Source: GCA-003244245 sp050700495
Lineage (GTDB): Bacteria; Actinomycetota; Actinomycetes; Mycobacteriales; Pseudonocardiaceae
Assembly: GCA_050700495.1 (NCBI GenBank)
Contig: JBOHHF010000044.1
Coordinates: 1-64,000 of the forward strand
DNA: 64,000 nt
Direction of reading: 5' to 3'
In this document: positions 26,981-37,034 of the stretch, in pieces
How positions within the stretch are numbered: the stretch's first letter is position 1
Layout: each line of letters starts with the position of its first letter
Program-made: the position numbers and the translations under genes
Notes under the pieces: model-generated
Told to the model about the DNA's origin: nothing
Database searches by the model: none
The model's input: only the letters and a program-made list of their open reading frames with translations

Positions 26981-27805
26981 CTATTCGCCCACCGGTTGGC
27001 TGCGGGTAACTTCACGATGCTGGCCCCGGTACTGCCAACGCAGCCGCCAGGGTCGCAGGGCGGACTCGACCTTGACACGAAAGTCCATCTTGGACTGACC
27101 GACGGCGCGGTCGGTGAAGTGGATGGGTATCTCCATGATCCGGCAACCCCGCCGGCGGGCAAGGAAATTCATCTCGACCTGGAATGCGTAGCCGTTGGAT
27201 CGAACGCGGACGAGATCAAGACTTCGGAGTTCATGGGCGCTCCACAGCTTGAAACCGGCCGTGGCGTCCTGGATGGTCAGGCCGAGGACGCGGTTGGCGT
27301 ACCAGTTCCCGAATCCTGACAAGTACTTGCGGTGGATGCCCCAGGCGCTGTCGATACTGCCGCCGGGCACGTAGCGGGAGCCGATCACGAGATCCGCGCC
27401 CGTCCGCAATGCGGTACGCAGCAGCCGGGGAATCGCGTCTACTGGATGGGAGCCGTCCGCGTCCATCTGTACGATCCACTCCGGCTCGTCGGGCGCGCCG
27501 GGGAACTGGTCGGTGTAGCCGTTGAGCGCGGCGGTGAACCCTTCCACGTAGGCGCGACCCAGTCCGTCCTTCATCGTGCGGTGCAGGACTGATACGCGCT
27601 CGTGGGTCTGGGCCAACTCGTCAGCCAGCTTGCCGGTGCCATCCGGCGAATCGTCATCAACGACGAGAACTCGGAGCCCTTCCAGGGGCAACGCGAGCAA
27701 CGCGTCCACCAGCGTCGGCAAGTTGTCCGCTTCGTTGTAGGTGGGCACTACCACCGTCACCGGCGTGCGCCACTCGTCGCCGCGCAGCTCGGCGAATTCG
27801 GTCAC
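26981..27805 (-). CDS. Polyprenol monophosphomannose synthase (Ppm1/DPM1-type GT2)
   Basis: A 274-residue GT-A glycosyltransferase of the dolichol-phosphate mannose synthase family: VVPTYNEADNL, VVDDDSPDGTG, the metal-binding MDADGSHP, and DATAGFKLW. It transfers mannose from GDP-mannose to polyprenol phosphate, the donor for extracytoplasmic mannosyltransferases such as the MptB-like enzyme at 42.7-44.3 kb. No acyltransferase (Lnt) domain is fused, unlike some Ppm1 proteins. It is an envelope housekeeping gene inside the accessory stretch. Confidence 0.9.
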   Translation of the reverse strand: MTEFAELRGDEWRTPVTVVVPTYNEADNLPTLVDALLALPLEGLRVLVVDDDSPDGTGKLADELAQTHERVSVLHRTMKDGLGRAYVEGFTAALNGYTDQFPGAPDEPEWIVQMDADGSHPVDAIPRLLRTALRTGADLVIGSRYVPGGSIDSAWGIHRKYLSGFGNWYANRVLGLTIQDATAGFKLWSAHELRSLDLVRVRSNGYAFQVEMNFLARRRGCRIMEIPIHFTDRAVGQSKMDFRVKVESALRPWRLRWQYRGQHREVTRSQPVGE

Positions 27806-28069
27806 GGAGTGCTCCTTGGGACGTCAACGTGTTCATAGCGCAGCACGAACTTCGACGAGCGGGTCGCCGAACCGGCGCACGGCAAACGATGGCAACCGTA
27901 GCTGGTCCCTGGTGTGGAACAGCGCAGCGCGTCCGAGTTGGTAGGACAACACCCTCAATGTGTATCAGGCAGGGCTGAACACCCCGTCCCGCAGATGGAA
28001 ACACGACCATCAGCTTCCGGTATGGGAAAAGCAGCGAATCACGGCTAGCGCGCCCTGAGCCAGCTTCTT

Positions 28070-28864
28070 TCAGCTGTTCACGATGGAGTCCCGCCCTGCC
28101 TGCTCTGGGCGGATCACTGGACGGGGTCGCGCCGCCTCGAGGGCACTGAGCGGCAGGAGGGGCAGGCGGCCCTGTCCGTCGCCGAGAGCGGCGGTGCGCA
28201 GCGCGAGATAAGCGGGGTCCGTACGCGCGACCTGCTCCCCCTCGCACATGCCGTAGTACTCGTCGAGGAACGCCGCAACAAGCGACCCGTCGACGTCCGG
28301 TCCGGGCGCGCCGATCGCGATGAGGAGCAGCCCATCCACGCGGGGGGAACCCGGCCTCAACGACGGCTGAACGTACGGCAGGGGCAGCAAGTGGCTCCCA
28401 ACCCGGTCGTAGAAGCGGATCCGGGCGACAGGGTCGCCGGCGTCGGTCGCCGCGAAGCACCGCGGGTCCTCAATCTCGGCGAGCACCAGAGGGGCCGGCG
28501 CTCGGCGGGGCGCTGTCCCGCTGAGCAGCCGCGCCCCGATTCCGCCGCTGCGGGCCGTCGCCGCCACAACGAGGTAGGCCACGAGGAGCACGCGCGCCCC
28601 CAGGTAGTCCTCGGTGACGATGCCGGCGACGGGCTCGTCGACGTCGAACAGGATGGTGCCCCTCGTTGACGGCTCCAGCCGTGCGTCGCGTAGCTCCTCG
28701 TATGCCATCAGCTCGGCGGGCGGGAACGCCGGCTCCAGCAGAGTCGTGTGAAAACGCCGGAGCGTCTCGTCATCGACCTCCACGAGCGGTGCGGCGGTCA
28801 GCCCACTCCAGGTATGAGGGTCCTCGTCTTCACGTTCGCCAGAGCTCGCAGGAGGTGGGGCCAC
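28070..28864 (-). CDS. GNAT-family N-acetyltransferase-like protein
   Basis: A 264-residue protein with a GNAT-like core: the VLLVAYLVVAATARSGGIGARLL segment spans the acetyl-CoA-binding R-x-x-G-x-G/A-like turn (ARSGGIGARL), followed by LAEIEDPR and a FYDRVG motif near the end of the fold. Substrate unknown. It stands alone between Ppm1 and the decayed NTPase gene. Confidence 0.72.
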   Translation of the reverse strand: MAPPPASSGEREDEDPHTWSGLTAAPLVEVDDETLRRFHTTLLEPAFPPAELMAYEELRDARLEPSTRGTILFDVDEPVAGIVTEDYLGARVLLVAYLVVAATARSGGIGARLLSGTAPRRAPAPLVLAEIEDPRCFAATDAGDPVARIRFYDRVGSHLLPLPYVQPSLRPGSPRVDGLLLIAIGAPGPDVDGSLVAAFLDEYYGMCEGEQVARTDPAYLALRTAALGDGQGRLPLLPLSALEAARPRPVIRPEQAGRDSIVNS

Positions 28865-29038
28865 GATCCCATTTTTCCATTCGGAGGCGCGGACGCGCCA
28901 GGCGCAGGTAGACGACTGAACCTGCCTGGGTCATTCTGAGGTCGTAGCCTCGCAGCCGAGGGGTCGTAGGACGCTCCGCAGGCGTCGGCCTCCGGAGCCG
29001 CCTGCGTTCCCTCGCGGACCATGACGAGAGGAGGCGCT

Positions 29039-31489
29039 ATGTTCATCGGCCGGGCGATCTGATCGCCAAGATCTACGAGTTCAGCGCCAACGACATCTTC
29101 GGAGAACTGGGAACCGGCAAAACCTCAATCCTTCAGCACCTCGAACAGAACCTCACAGTTGACGCGCAGGACCCGCGCCCGGTCCGTGTCAACCTTGAGG
29201 ACTTCAACCCGGGGCACCGCGGCGAGCATGGGAGGGAGGCCTCCCTCGGGGCAGTGCAGGGAAGCTTCCAGCAGTTCTCCGCGCTGCTCGAGACCCTGGT
29301 CCAGCAGGCGTGCCCGGAAGCCCTCGGAGGCTTCCAGGCCGATGTCGCCAACGCGCGGAACGCGGAGGTGCTGGGCGCCAGGGTGTCCAGCCTCGAGGAG
29401 AGCATGGAAGAGTTAGAGCGCCTGCTCGATCCCCAGGACCTCGCCACGGCCTGGCGCTCGGCCAAGGCCGTCGTCGCCGACAGCTTCGTCTCCCGCTGGA
29501 ATGCGGCGGCGACGAGGCGCACGCTGCTCATCGACAACGTCGACGAGGTCGCTGACCAGGAGATCGGCACCTGGGTGGGAGAGTTGCTTGCGCGCCTGAC
29601 CCGGACGACCGTGATTCTCACGCGAACACCCGAGGGGCACCCCTTCCCCTGCCTGCGCATGTGGTTCCCATCCCGATCACCAACTTCGACAAGCGCGAGG
29701 TGCGCGAGTATCTCGACGAATCAGCCAAGCTGGCTCGTCCTCCTCGCAAACCCGTCTCAGAACCTCTCGCGGAGGAGGTACACAACGTTAGCCAGGGTCA
29801 TCCGGCGACGGTCGCCGCCGTCGATGAGCTGCTGTGGGGCTCCGACGCCCTCCCCGGTACGGACCCGCGCGAGTTCCTCCGCGACCTTGACAAGCTGCCG
29901 GATGAGGAGAGGGCGGCGGCTCTCGTCGAGCGACTGGTGCGAGACGACGACGTCCTGGAAAGGGCACTGTGGGCAGCAGCGGTGCCACGCCAGTTCGACG
30001 CGCGCCTGCTGGAGGATCTGCTCGCCGACCCACCCTTGTCCCGCAACGACCAAAATCGCGTGTTCGAGAAGCTGGAGGGTTTCACGTTCACCGAGGAGCT
30101 CCCGCCGGACGAGGAGCTCCCGCCTCGCTTTCGACTGCACTCGTATGTGCGCAACGGGCTGCTCCAGCGCATGTGGCGGACCGATCCTAAGCGCCTCGAC
30201 GCCCTCCACGCGCGCGCGGCTGACCACTACATACGCGATCTGATAGCGGCGGGCCAGGACGGCAGTGCCTACTGCTACGGGGACGCGTTCATCTACGAGG
30301 ACCCAGTGTGGCAACGCAACAAGCGCGAGTGGCTCTACCACCGGGGGCACGCCACCAGCGAAGACGCCCAGCTCAACGCCCTGCTCGAGTTCACCCGCTT
30401 GTTCCTCGACGCGTTCTGGTGGTGGGGGAACTACATCCACTTTGATTTCTGTGACCAGCTCGTTACCGACCTCGCGGACAGCCGGGTGCCGAAGGGGCGC
30501 CGGGTGCCGAAGGGGCGCCGGGTGCCGAAGTTGGAGGCGCTAAGTCAGGACCTGCGATGCATCCTCCGCGAGTATCCGTTGCGGTCGGTGAAGTCACAAG
30601 GCGCCAAATGGGACGACGTGCGGGAGGCACTACTGGACGTGCGGCGGCTGTGCGGCCTCCAGACCCGTGATGACCGCCGGCTGACCAAGGACCAGCGTCA
30701 TGTTGCGGCGCTGCTCCTCGTGTTCCTAGCTCACACTTATCGTTACCAGGCACCCGAGCAACCGGAGGCGGACCAGTGCTACAGCCGAGCAGCGGACCTG
30801 TTCGCACAAGACGAAGACTGGAGCGAGGCGTGGGTCGCCTTCGAGCGCGCCGACTTGCGCCGAGAGTGCGGCGAGACGGATGCCGTCCCCGATCTCTGGC
30901 GACATGCCGCCGGACTAGTGCAGCCGGACGAGGTTGAAGCAGCAAGCATCGAGATCGCGAGCGAGGCACAGGCTGCGGCCGCGCAGCAGGCCAAGGATGC
31001 GGTCGACCAGGAACTGGTGAGCAACCTCCACTGGTTGCGGGGCGACTGCTGCTTGGCGAGTGGTGACGAGGCGCGCTCGGCCACGTGGTACGGGCGCGCT
31101 GTCTTGCACGCATACCTCTTTCATCTCGTCGGCGGCCCGCCTGACGACTACACACTGCAGTTCTACGTTGACCTTCGCGCACGGGCACTGAGCCTGCTCT
31201 TCCACGTCTGGCAGCGGGGAGACCAGGACGCGGCTGTCGCTCTGGCGACCGAGATGGCTCGGGCCTTCCCCGCGACGCCTGGCCGAGAGCCGGTCGTAGG
31301 CCGGATCAGCTGCGACTGCTGCTGGCGGGCGGGAAGCCCGTGCCGCTGGCGCACGCGCTGTTCCCCCGAGGCCCGGAGGTGTCGGAGCTCGGAAGCCAAA
31401 AATCGCCGTTCATCAAGGAGTTCAACGCGCTCGAATGGGCACTCCAGCAGCGGGCATTGGGCGACCTGCACGACCCGGCATGGCCGTGA
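29039..31489 (+). pseudogene. STAND-type NTPase with TPR-like C-terminus, multiply frameshifted
   Basis: Reading across three frame changes gives one long protein: MFIGR, then a P-loop GELGTGKTS at 29101-29127, Walker B RTLLIDNVDE, VVPIPITNFDKREVREYL, a winged-helix-like segment and a helical repeat region ending GDLHDPAWP at 31489. Breaks are near 29050, 29650 and 31295, each a net loss of one base. STAND NTPases act as signal-sensing switches, often in regulation or phage defence. Its end overlaps the next (also broken) gene as GTGA, so the two formed an operon. As read, no full product is made. Confidence 0.75.
30481..30530 (+). repeat. 18-bp tandem repeat, 2.8 copies
   Basis: The unit GCCGGGTGCCGAAGGGGC repeats in frame and encodes RVPKGR units inside the STAND-type gene. 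A basic, in-frame, possibly variable insert of uncertain meaning. Confidence 0.9.
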
Positions 31490-32814
31490 CACGACGTGGG
31501 CATCCGCCCGTCCGTCCTTCTCAGATGCTCAGGCGCATGAGCCTATGGCTCATGGGCTTCCTGGCCGTGGCAAGCGTGCTGGTGTTGGTCGTCTGGGCGA
31601 TACCCTCGTGGTTGACGCAGGAGTCGGCCCTAGCTGAAGCGGAGCGCTACAAGGCGATGGCGGACGTGCGCACCGGGCTCGCCGCGGCCCTCGCAGCGCT
31701 CGGCGCCGCCGGCGGTCTGGCCTACACGGCACGCACTTTCCGGCTCAGCCAGGTCGGCCAGCTGACCAGCCGGTTCGAGAGCGCCATTAAGCAGATGGGT
31801 GACGACGACCAGACGGTTCGGCTCGCCGGCATCCATGCGATGGCGCAGCTGGCGGACGGGTGGGTCGAGCAGCGCCAGACCTGCGTCGACGTCTTGTGCG
31901 CTTTCCTGCGCGTGACGCGACCCCAGTCGGACGATCTGCGGGAGGCGCATCGCGTCACGCTCCGCATCATCAGGGCGCACCTACGTCCAGGGCGTCGCCA
32001 GGTTAGCTGGCAGCAATGTGAGTTTGACCTCACGGGCGCTGTCCTGAAGGAAGCGGACTTCACCGGGGTCAACTTCGCCAGTGCACGCTTCCTTTTCGAG
32101 GAGGCGCACTTCGAGGGAAACGCGCGTTTCGACGGGGCGACGTTGGGGGCTGTGTCAGCTTCCGCGGCGCGAAATTTTCGGAGCAAGAGAGCAGCGTTTC
32201 CTTCACCAACGCAGAGTTTCGTGGCGGCAAGGTGGTGTTCGACGACGTGACGTTCGCGGAGGGGCGGCCAGCTTCGACGAAGCAGTCTTCGAGCCGCGCT
32301 GTCAGGTCACCTTCAAGGGTGCCAAGCTAGGGAACGGGGTCTCCTTTAGGGGTGCAACCGTGCAGGGGCCTGGTCTGCGTTTCGAGAATGCCAGCTTCTC
32401 CTCTCAGAAGGCCTGGTCCGGTTCGACGGCGCGACGTTCAGCGGAACGGTGCACTTCGACAGAGCGGAGTTCGATGGTGACGTGACCTTCAACGATGCCA
32501 AGCTAGGGTTAGGCGGAGCCAACCTGATCTTCGCGGGCGCTAAATGGATCAAAGGCCGGATCTCCTTCAAAGGGGCCGACTGCGAGGCCATGACCGTGGA
32601 TCTCAAGGAGCCGGACGTGCGGCTGGGCAAAATCGACTTCCGTGGGGCCAATGGCACCCCCCGGATCATCCCCACGAACCCTGGTCCTCCCCTCGTGGTG
32701 GAGGGGGGACCAGCTGACGCCGTGACCGCGGCTAAGACGTCTGGACACCTACGGCGGCCGCAGGCATCATCGAGCAGCCAACACCGGAGCGACCGCTCCG
32801 GTGCACGGTTATAA
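31486..32814 (+). pseudogene. Pentapeptide-repeat membrane protein, multiply frameshifted
   Basis: From GTG 31486 the protein has two hydrophobic segments (SLWLMGFLAVASVLVLVVW and a second near 31660-31720), a helical linker, and then pentapeptide-like repeats (LTGAVLKEADFTGVNFASA, VSFRGAKF, VTFKGAKL, VHFDRAEF). The repeat region passes through three frames, with breaks near 32150, 32265 and 32410, each a net loss of one base and two beside G runs. The GTG overlaps the NTPase stop. The architecture suggests a membrane-anchored partner of the NTPase; function unknown. Confidence 0.75.
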
Positions 32815-32824
32815 GGAGGGCCGG

Positions 32825-33171
32825 ATGGAGATTGTCCTGTTCCATATCCGCACACGACCTGACATCAATGAGCAGGAGTACCAACGTGCCTTCGAGCGCA
32901 TGCTGAAGCTGGTGTCGAGATCCCCGGCTTTATCGGGATCGAGGGTTTCTCGGGGGAGGACGGCAGCGAGTTAGCGGTCGCGCGATTCGACTCACCGGAA
33001 GCTATCGCCGCCTGGCGCGACCAGCCTGAGCACGTCCGCACCCGGCAGCGGGGGCGAGAAGAGTTCTTTGCGGCATACGACATCACGATCGCAACGGTGT
33101 GGCGCCATTACGACTGGTCTCTACCCCAGCCCAGCGGAGACGAGGTTGCTGAGGCCCCCGTCACCGATTAG
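32825..33171 (+). pseudogene. Antibiotic-biosynthesis-monooxygenase (ABM) family protein, frameshifted
   Basis: ATG 32825 follows AAGGAGG. The first frame gives MEIVLFHIRTRPDINEQEY to about codon 32; a net one-base loss near 32920 then shifts to EIPGFIGIEGFSGEDGSEL, AVARFDSPEAIAAWRDQPEH and an end at 33171. Combined, it is a ferredoxin-like ABM-fold protein of about 115 residues. Such small proteins include heme-degrading or quinone monooxygenases; no substrate can be assigned. Confidence 0.72.
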
Positions 33172-33200
33172 CACAGGCCCGACCTGTGAGGCTGCGCCGT

Positions 33201-34481
33201 TCACGGGGCAATCTGAGCGTAAGCGCTGGCCACTTCGTCGACCTGCTCGTACCCGACGCGGAGCAGAAAGGTGCTGTTGCGTCCGTAGGACTTCATGCCC
33301 AGCACGAAGAAGTTCGGTTCTGGCACCCGCAGCGCGTCCACCCCGTGCGACGCCTGGGCCAGGCAGTCCGCCGGACCAGTGGCGCTGCTGCCCGCAGCGC
33401 CCAGCAGTGCCGCTGACAGGTTCATCGGTGCGGCTGTGGCATAGCACTCGTGCACCTGCAGCTGCCGGTACAGCGAGGTGTCACCCAGGAAGCCGGTCAA
33501 CCCGATGATGCGATCGACGACGACCTCTTCGACGTCGCCGGAGTTGGACCGAAGAGTGACGACCACACCGTCGTCCGATTTGCGTAGTGCGTCGATCACC
33601 ACGGCGGTGCGCACCTGGATCCCCGGCACTGCACCCGACTGCAGCCGCTGGGCCACCTCGACCAGCTCCTGGCGCTGCGCCAGGGGGTCGCCGGGAACCT
33701 CCCCCCAGTCCGGGTCGGTGGACCGCACCGCCCACACCACCTGGGTGCCGGGCCGCGCGACGACCAGCTCAGCGAGGTCACGGGCCGCGGTCTGGGCTGA
33801 CTTGCCGGCACCGACCAACAGCACCCGGCGACCCGCCCACTCGTCGGCCTCGCCGGCCAGATCGGGAATCCGGCGGATGATCCGGTCGGCCACCTGCAGC
33901 TCGCCCGGAGCTGGGATGCCGCCGTCACCGAGGTGGTTGGCGCGGTCGTAGCTGCCGGTGCAGTCCAGCAGCAGGTCCGCGTGCGCCACCCGTTCGAAGT
34001 TGTTCGGGCCGGCGAGGAGCAATCGGAACGGCTGCGAACCGCGCTGCGTACTACCGATCTCCTCGTGCTTGAGCAGCCCTTGCCGGGCGACGGCGAGCAC
34101 CCTGGTATCGCAGCGAATGGTGGCCGCCAGCTCGGGCAGCCCGGCCAGCGGGCGAAGGAGCTGTTCGGCGAACTCCCCGCCGGTCGGGCAGTGCTCGGCG
34201 GGTCCTGGCGGCTGCATACCAGCGGCCCGGAGATGCATGTGCATCCGTGCCGACACGTTCATCGACCAGGGTGTGAACAGCCGGATATGACTCCATGCAG
34301 TGACGTTCGCTGCCACCGAGGCAGCCGACTCGTACACGGTGCAGGGCCATCCGTTGTCCAGGCAGGCCAATGTGGCATCCAGGCCGATCGGCCCGGCGCC
34401 GAGGATCGCGACGTGGCCCGGTCCGGGAACGGGAGCGGGCCGGTCCCGGCTCTCGGTAGTGGCGTCGGCGACCGCTGTCAC
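33201..34481 (-). CDS. FAD/NAD(P)-dependent monooxygenase-like flavoprotein
   Basis: About 426 residues from GTG 34481 (GGAGGA just upstream). Two dinucleotide motifs are present: GAGPIGLD near the N-terminus (FAD) and LLVGAGKSAQTAA in the middle (NADPH), as in flavin-containing monooxygenases and related oxidoreductases. TGFLGDTSLYRQL and VLGMKSYGRNSTFLL lie in the C-terminal part. It is divergent from the glycosyltransferase at 34582, with about 100 nt between, suggesting a shared pathway. Substrate unknown. Confidence 0.78.
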   Translation of the reverse strand: MTAVADATTESRDRPAPVPGPGHVAILGAGPIGLDATLACLDNGWPCTVYESAASVAANVTAWSHIRLFTPWSMNVSARMHMHLRAAGMQPPGPAEHCPTGGEFAEQLLRPLAGLPELAATIRCDTRVLAVARQGLLKHEEIGSTQRGSQPFRLLLAGPNNFERVAHADLLLDCTGSYDRANHLGDGGIPAPGELQVADRIIRRIPDLAGEADEWAGRRVLLVGAGKSAQTAARDLAELVVARPGTQVVWAVRSTDPDWGEVPGDPLAQRQELVEVAQRLQSGAVPGIQVRTAVVIDALRKSDDGVVVTLRSNSGDVEEVVVDRIIGLTGFLGDTSLYRQLQVHECYATAAPMNLSAALLGAAGSSATGPADCLAQASHGVDALRVPEPNFFVLGMKSYGRNSTFLLRVGYEQVDEVASAYAQIAP

Positions 34482-34581
34482 GTGTCCTCCGTCAGCTCGG
34501 TCGTACTCGGTTGGCCCGTAAAGTGTGGGCCACTCCAGCAAACCTATTCGACGCGCACAGGAGATCGGATCGACCACGACC

Positions 34582-35310
34582 ATGGTGAGCAAGCCGGCGA
34601 CGGTGTCGATCGTGGTGCCCGCGCTCAACGAGGCGGCATGCATCGAGGGCTGTCTGCAACGGTTGCGCCGCGACTTTCCGGACGGCGAGCTGGTGGTGGT
34701 GGACGGCGGCAGTATCGATGAGACCTTCGACCTCGCAGCGCGGCATGCCCACACCGTCCGCAGCGTGCCGGGCCGCGCCGTCCAGATGAACGCTGGAGCC
34801 GCACTGACCACCGGTGACATCCTCTGGTTCATCCACGTGGACTGCCAGGTCCCGGCCGAGGCCCTGGACCTGCTCCGGCGCGCGATGCTCGACCCCGACG
34901 TGGTCGGAGGAGGGTTGCAGCTGAGCTTCGATCAGCGCACGCTGGGGTTGGACTATCTGGCAATCAGCTCCAACCAGCGGGCTCGGCGGCTGCACTGGAT
35001 CTTCGGCGACCAGGCGATGTTCGTCCGCCGGGAGGTGTTCGAGGCGGTGGGCGGCTTTCCTGAGTTACCGCTCATGGAGGACCTGGAGATGTCCCGGATC
35101 CTACGGCGACATGGCCGGCTCGCGGTGCTGCCGGCCACTGTCACCGCATCGGCCCGGCGGCTCGTCGAGCAGGGGACGTGGCGCATGACCGTGCTGATGC
35201 AGGTTCTCAAGCTGCAGTACTTCCTCGGCGTAGACCCGGAGCGGATTCGTCGCCGCTATGAAGCCGGCACTCGTCGCGGGCGCCGGCGCCGCTCGGCCTC
35301 CTCCCAGTAG
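34582..35310 (+). CDS. GT2 glycosyltransferase, TIGR04283-like
   Basis: A 242-residue family 2 glycosyltransferase: SIVVPALNEAACIEG, VVVDGGSIDET, metal-binding WFIHVDCQVP, FGDQAMFVRREVFE and FPELPLMEDLEMSRIL. It fits the TIGR04283 group, often found in gene sets with radical-SAM and flavoprotein genes and in arsenosugar loci; a role there is only a hypothesis. The start is uncertain: ATG 34582 matches the family N-terminus but lacks a close ribosome-binding site (AGGAG is about 17 nt upstream). Confidence 0.8.
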   Translation: MVSKPATVSIVVPALNEAACIEGCLQRLRRDFPDGELVVVDGGSIDETFDLAARHAHTVRSVPGRAVQMNAGAALTTGDILWFIHVDCQVPAEALDLLRRAMLDPDVVGGGLQLSFDQRTLGLDYLAISSNQRARRLHWIFGDQAMFVRREVFEAVGGFPELPLMEDLEMSRILRRHGRLAVLPATVTASARRLVEQGTWRMTVLMQVLKLQYFLGVDPERIRRRYEAGTRRGRRRRSASSQ

Positions 35311-35434
35311 GACGCGTTGTCCGACTCTTCGTGAGGAAGCGGATTCTCGGCGATGAACCAGGACCAGCACATCGGCAGCAAGGCGCGAACGTTCTTCCGT
35401 GGGGTGAGTGCGCTGGCACGCTGGAGCGGTCAGA

Positions 35435-35797
35435 CTAAACCGGAACGACGTCAAACCAGTAGTTCTGTCCGTACCGACTATCCCAAGCAACGCAACCCGT
35501 GTTGTCAGTGTTCTGAAACCACAGTTCGATTTTCGTCGCGTCGATCGGCACCTCCACTGTGAGTGATGCCGCCACCACCGCACCACTTTGTTCTCGGGCC
35601 GTCACCGCGCCGCTTTGCTCCTGACCGTTCGGATGAAAACGCATACCGGCGATAATGCTCCAAGCGTCCTGTCCGTAGCGTCTGGCGCGGCAGCGCGGGA
35701 GCCGCTCGCTAGAGTACTCGATGGACAGCGAGCCCCCCGGACGAATATCGCCGTTTTGCTCATGCGACCAATCGGGTAGAAACTTTATGCTCCCCAC
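35435..35797 (-). CDS. DUF6209-like small beta-rich protein
   Basis: A 120-residue protein resembling the DUF6209 family. The C-terminal signature is KIELWFQNTDNTGCVAWDSR followed by YGQNYWFDV; the N-terminus (SIKFLPDWSHEQNGDIRPGG) looks like a beta-sandwich start. Base composition is less GC-rich than the core genes around it, which suggests acquisition. Function unknown; it stands alone at the right end of the accessory region. Confidence 0.7.
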   Translation of the reverse strand: MGSIKFLPDWSHEQNGDIRPGGSLSIEYSSERLPRCRARRYGQDAWSIIAGMRFHPNGQEQSGAVTAREQSGAVVAASLTVEVPIDATKIELWFQNTDNTGCVAWDSRYGQNYWFDVVPV

Positions 35798-36047
35798 GCT
35801 TACCCCCAGAATAGATGAATCTTCCCCAGCTCATGGGAAAACGGGGTCAACTGCTTTCTGGTAGCTTATCGTGCTCCGACGAGTCAAACAAGTGTCTCGA
35901 CATTAGTGGGGTCGACCTCGTTCAAGGTGGCAAAGCGTGAGGTCCTCTCCCGTCGGCACTGGGGCGAGCTGCACGTGCGTCCCGGTGACCCGTCACGGTC
36001 GGCCACGCAGATCTTCTCGCTTAGCTCAGGCGAACTGCGCAGCTCCG

Positions 36048-37034
36048 TCAGCGGGGCAGCAGCAGGAGCTTTCCGGTGGTACGGCGGCCCTGCAGGTCCT
36101 GATGGGCGCGGCGGGCCTCGGCCAGCGGGTACCGGCCACCGATGCTGATCCGCAGCGACCCGGCCCGGATCGCGTCGAACACCTCGCCTGCTCGCCAGGC
36201 GAGCTCGTCGCGGGTCGCGACATAGTGCGACAGCATCGGGCGGGTGAGGAACACCGAGCCGGCCGAATTCAGCCGCATGGGATCCACCGGCGGCACCCGC
36301 CCGCTGGCCGCGCCGTAGAGCGCGAGCATCCCGCGCGGGCGCAGCGAGGCGAGGCTGGCGTCGAACGTCGACGCGCCTACCCCGTCGTAGACGGCTGCGA
36401 CGCCTTGCCCGCCGGTCAGCCGGCGGACCTCACCAGCTACGTCGTCCATCTCGGTGTAGCGGATCACGTCCACCGCCCCGGCTTCCCGAGCCAACCGCTC
36501 TTTCTCCAGGGTGGACACCGTCCCGATCACCCGGCCGCCACGGGCGGTGGCCAACTGGGTGAGCAGCTGGCCCATCCCGCCCGCCGCGGCGTGGACCAGC
36601 ACGGTGTCACCGAGCTGCACGGGGTGCACGGTTACCGTGAGGTAGTGCGCGGTCATGCCCTGTAGCAGGCTTCCTGCGGCGGTCTCTAAGTTCACGCCTT
36701 GGGGCACCGGTATGGCTTGCTCGGCGGACACCACGGCAAGCCCGGCGTAGCTACCGAAGCTCGTCGCCCATGCCACCCGGTCACCGACAGTGAACCCTCC
36801 AGGACCGTCACTGCCGTCGGGTCCCATGGCGGTGACGGTTCCGGCGCCCTCTGAACCGGGGATGAACGGCAGCGCCATCGGGTAGGCGCCGCTGCGAAAG
36901 TAGGTGTCCAGGTAGTTGACCCCGGCCGCGGCGAGCTCGACGAGCAGCTGGCCGGGGCCGGGCTCCGGGTCGGGCAGCTCGGTCAGCCGCAGGACTTCGG
37001 GCCCGCCGGTCTCGGTGACCTGAATCGCGTGCAT
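36048..37034 (-). CDS. NADPH:quinone oxidoreductase (zinc-independent MDR family)
   Basis: A 328-residue quinone-oxidoreductase-type medium-chain reductase. The GroES-like N-terminus carries the GVNYLDTYFRSGAYP signature and the nucleotide site is VLVHAAAGGMGQLLTQLA. No zinc-ligand Cys cluster is present. In many Actinobacteria this gene lies between ctaB and ctaA; here it marks the return to core synteny after the insert. Confidence 0.92.
   Translation of the reverse strand: MHAIQVTETGGPEVLRLTELPDPEPGPGQLLVELAAAGVNYLDTYFRSGAYPMALPFIPGSEGAGTVTAMGPDGSDGPGGFTVGDRVAWATSFGSYAGLAVVSAEQAIPVPQGVNLETAAGSLLQGMTAHYLTVTVHPVQLGDTVLVHAAAGGMGQLLTQLATARGGRVIGTVSTLEKERLAREAGAVDVIRYTEMDDVAGEVRRLTGGQGVAAVYDGVGASTFDASLASLRPRGMLALYGAASGRVPPVDPMRLNSAGSVFLTRPMLSHYVATRDELAWRAGEVFDAIRAGSLRISIGGRYPLAEARRAHQDLQGRRTTGKLLLLPR

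Noticed and set aside
30481..30530. Short tandem array as CRISPR
   Set aside because: Units of 18 bp directly abut with no spacers and encode an in-frame RVPKGR repeat; no cas genes are present.
35256..35400. Minus-strand frame containing MCWSWFIAENPLPHEESDNA
   Set aside because: It looks protein-like but has no clear ribosome-binding site or family, and overlaps the 3' end of the glycosyltransferase gene antisense; left unannotated.
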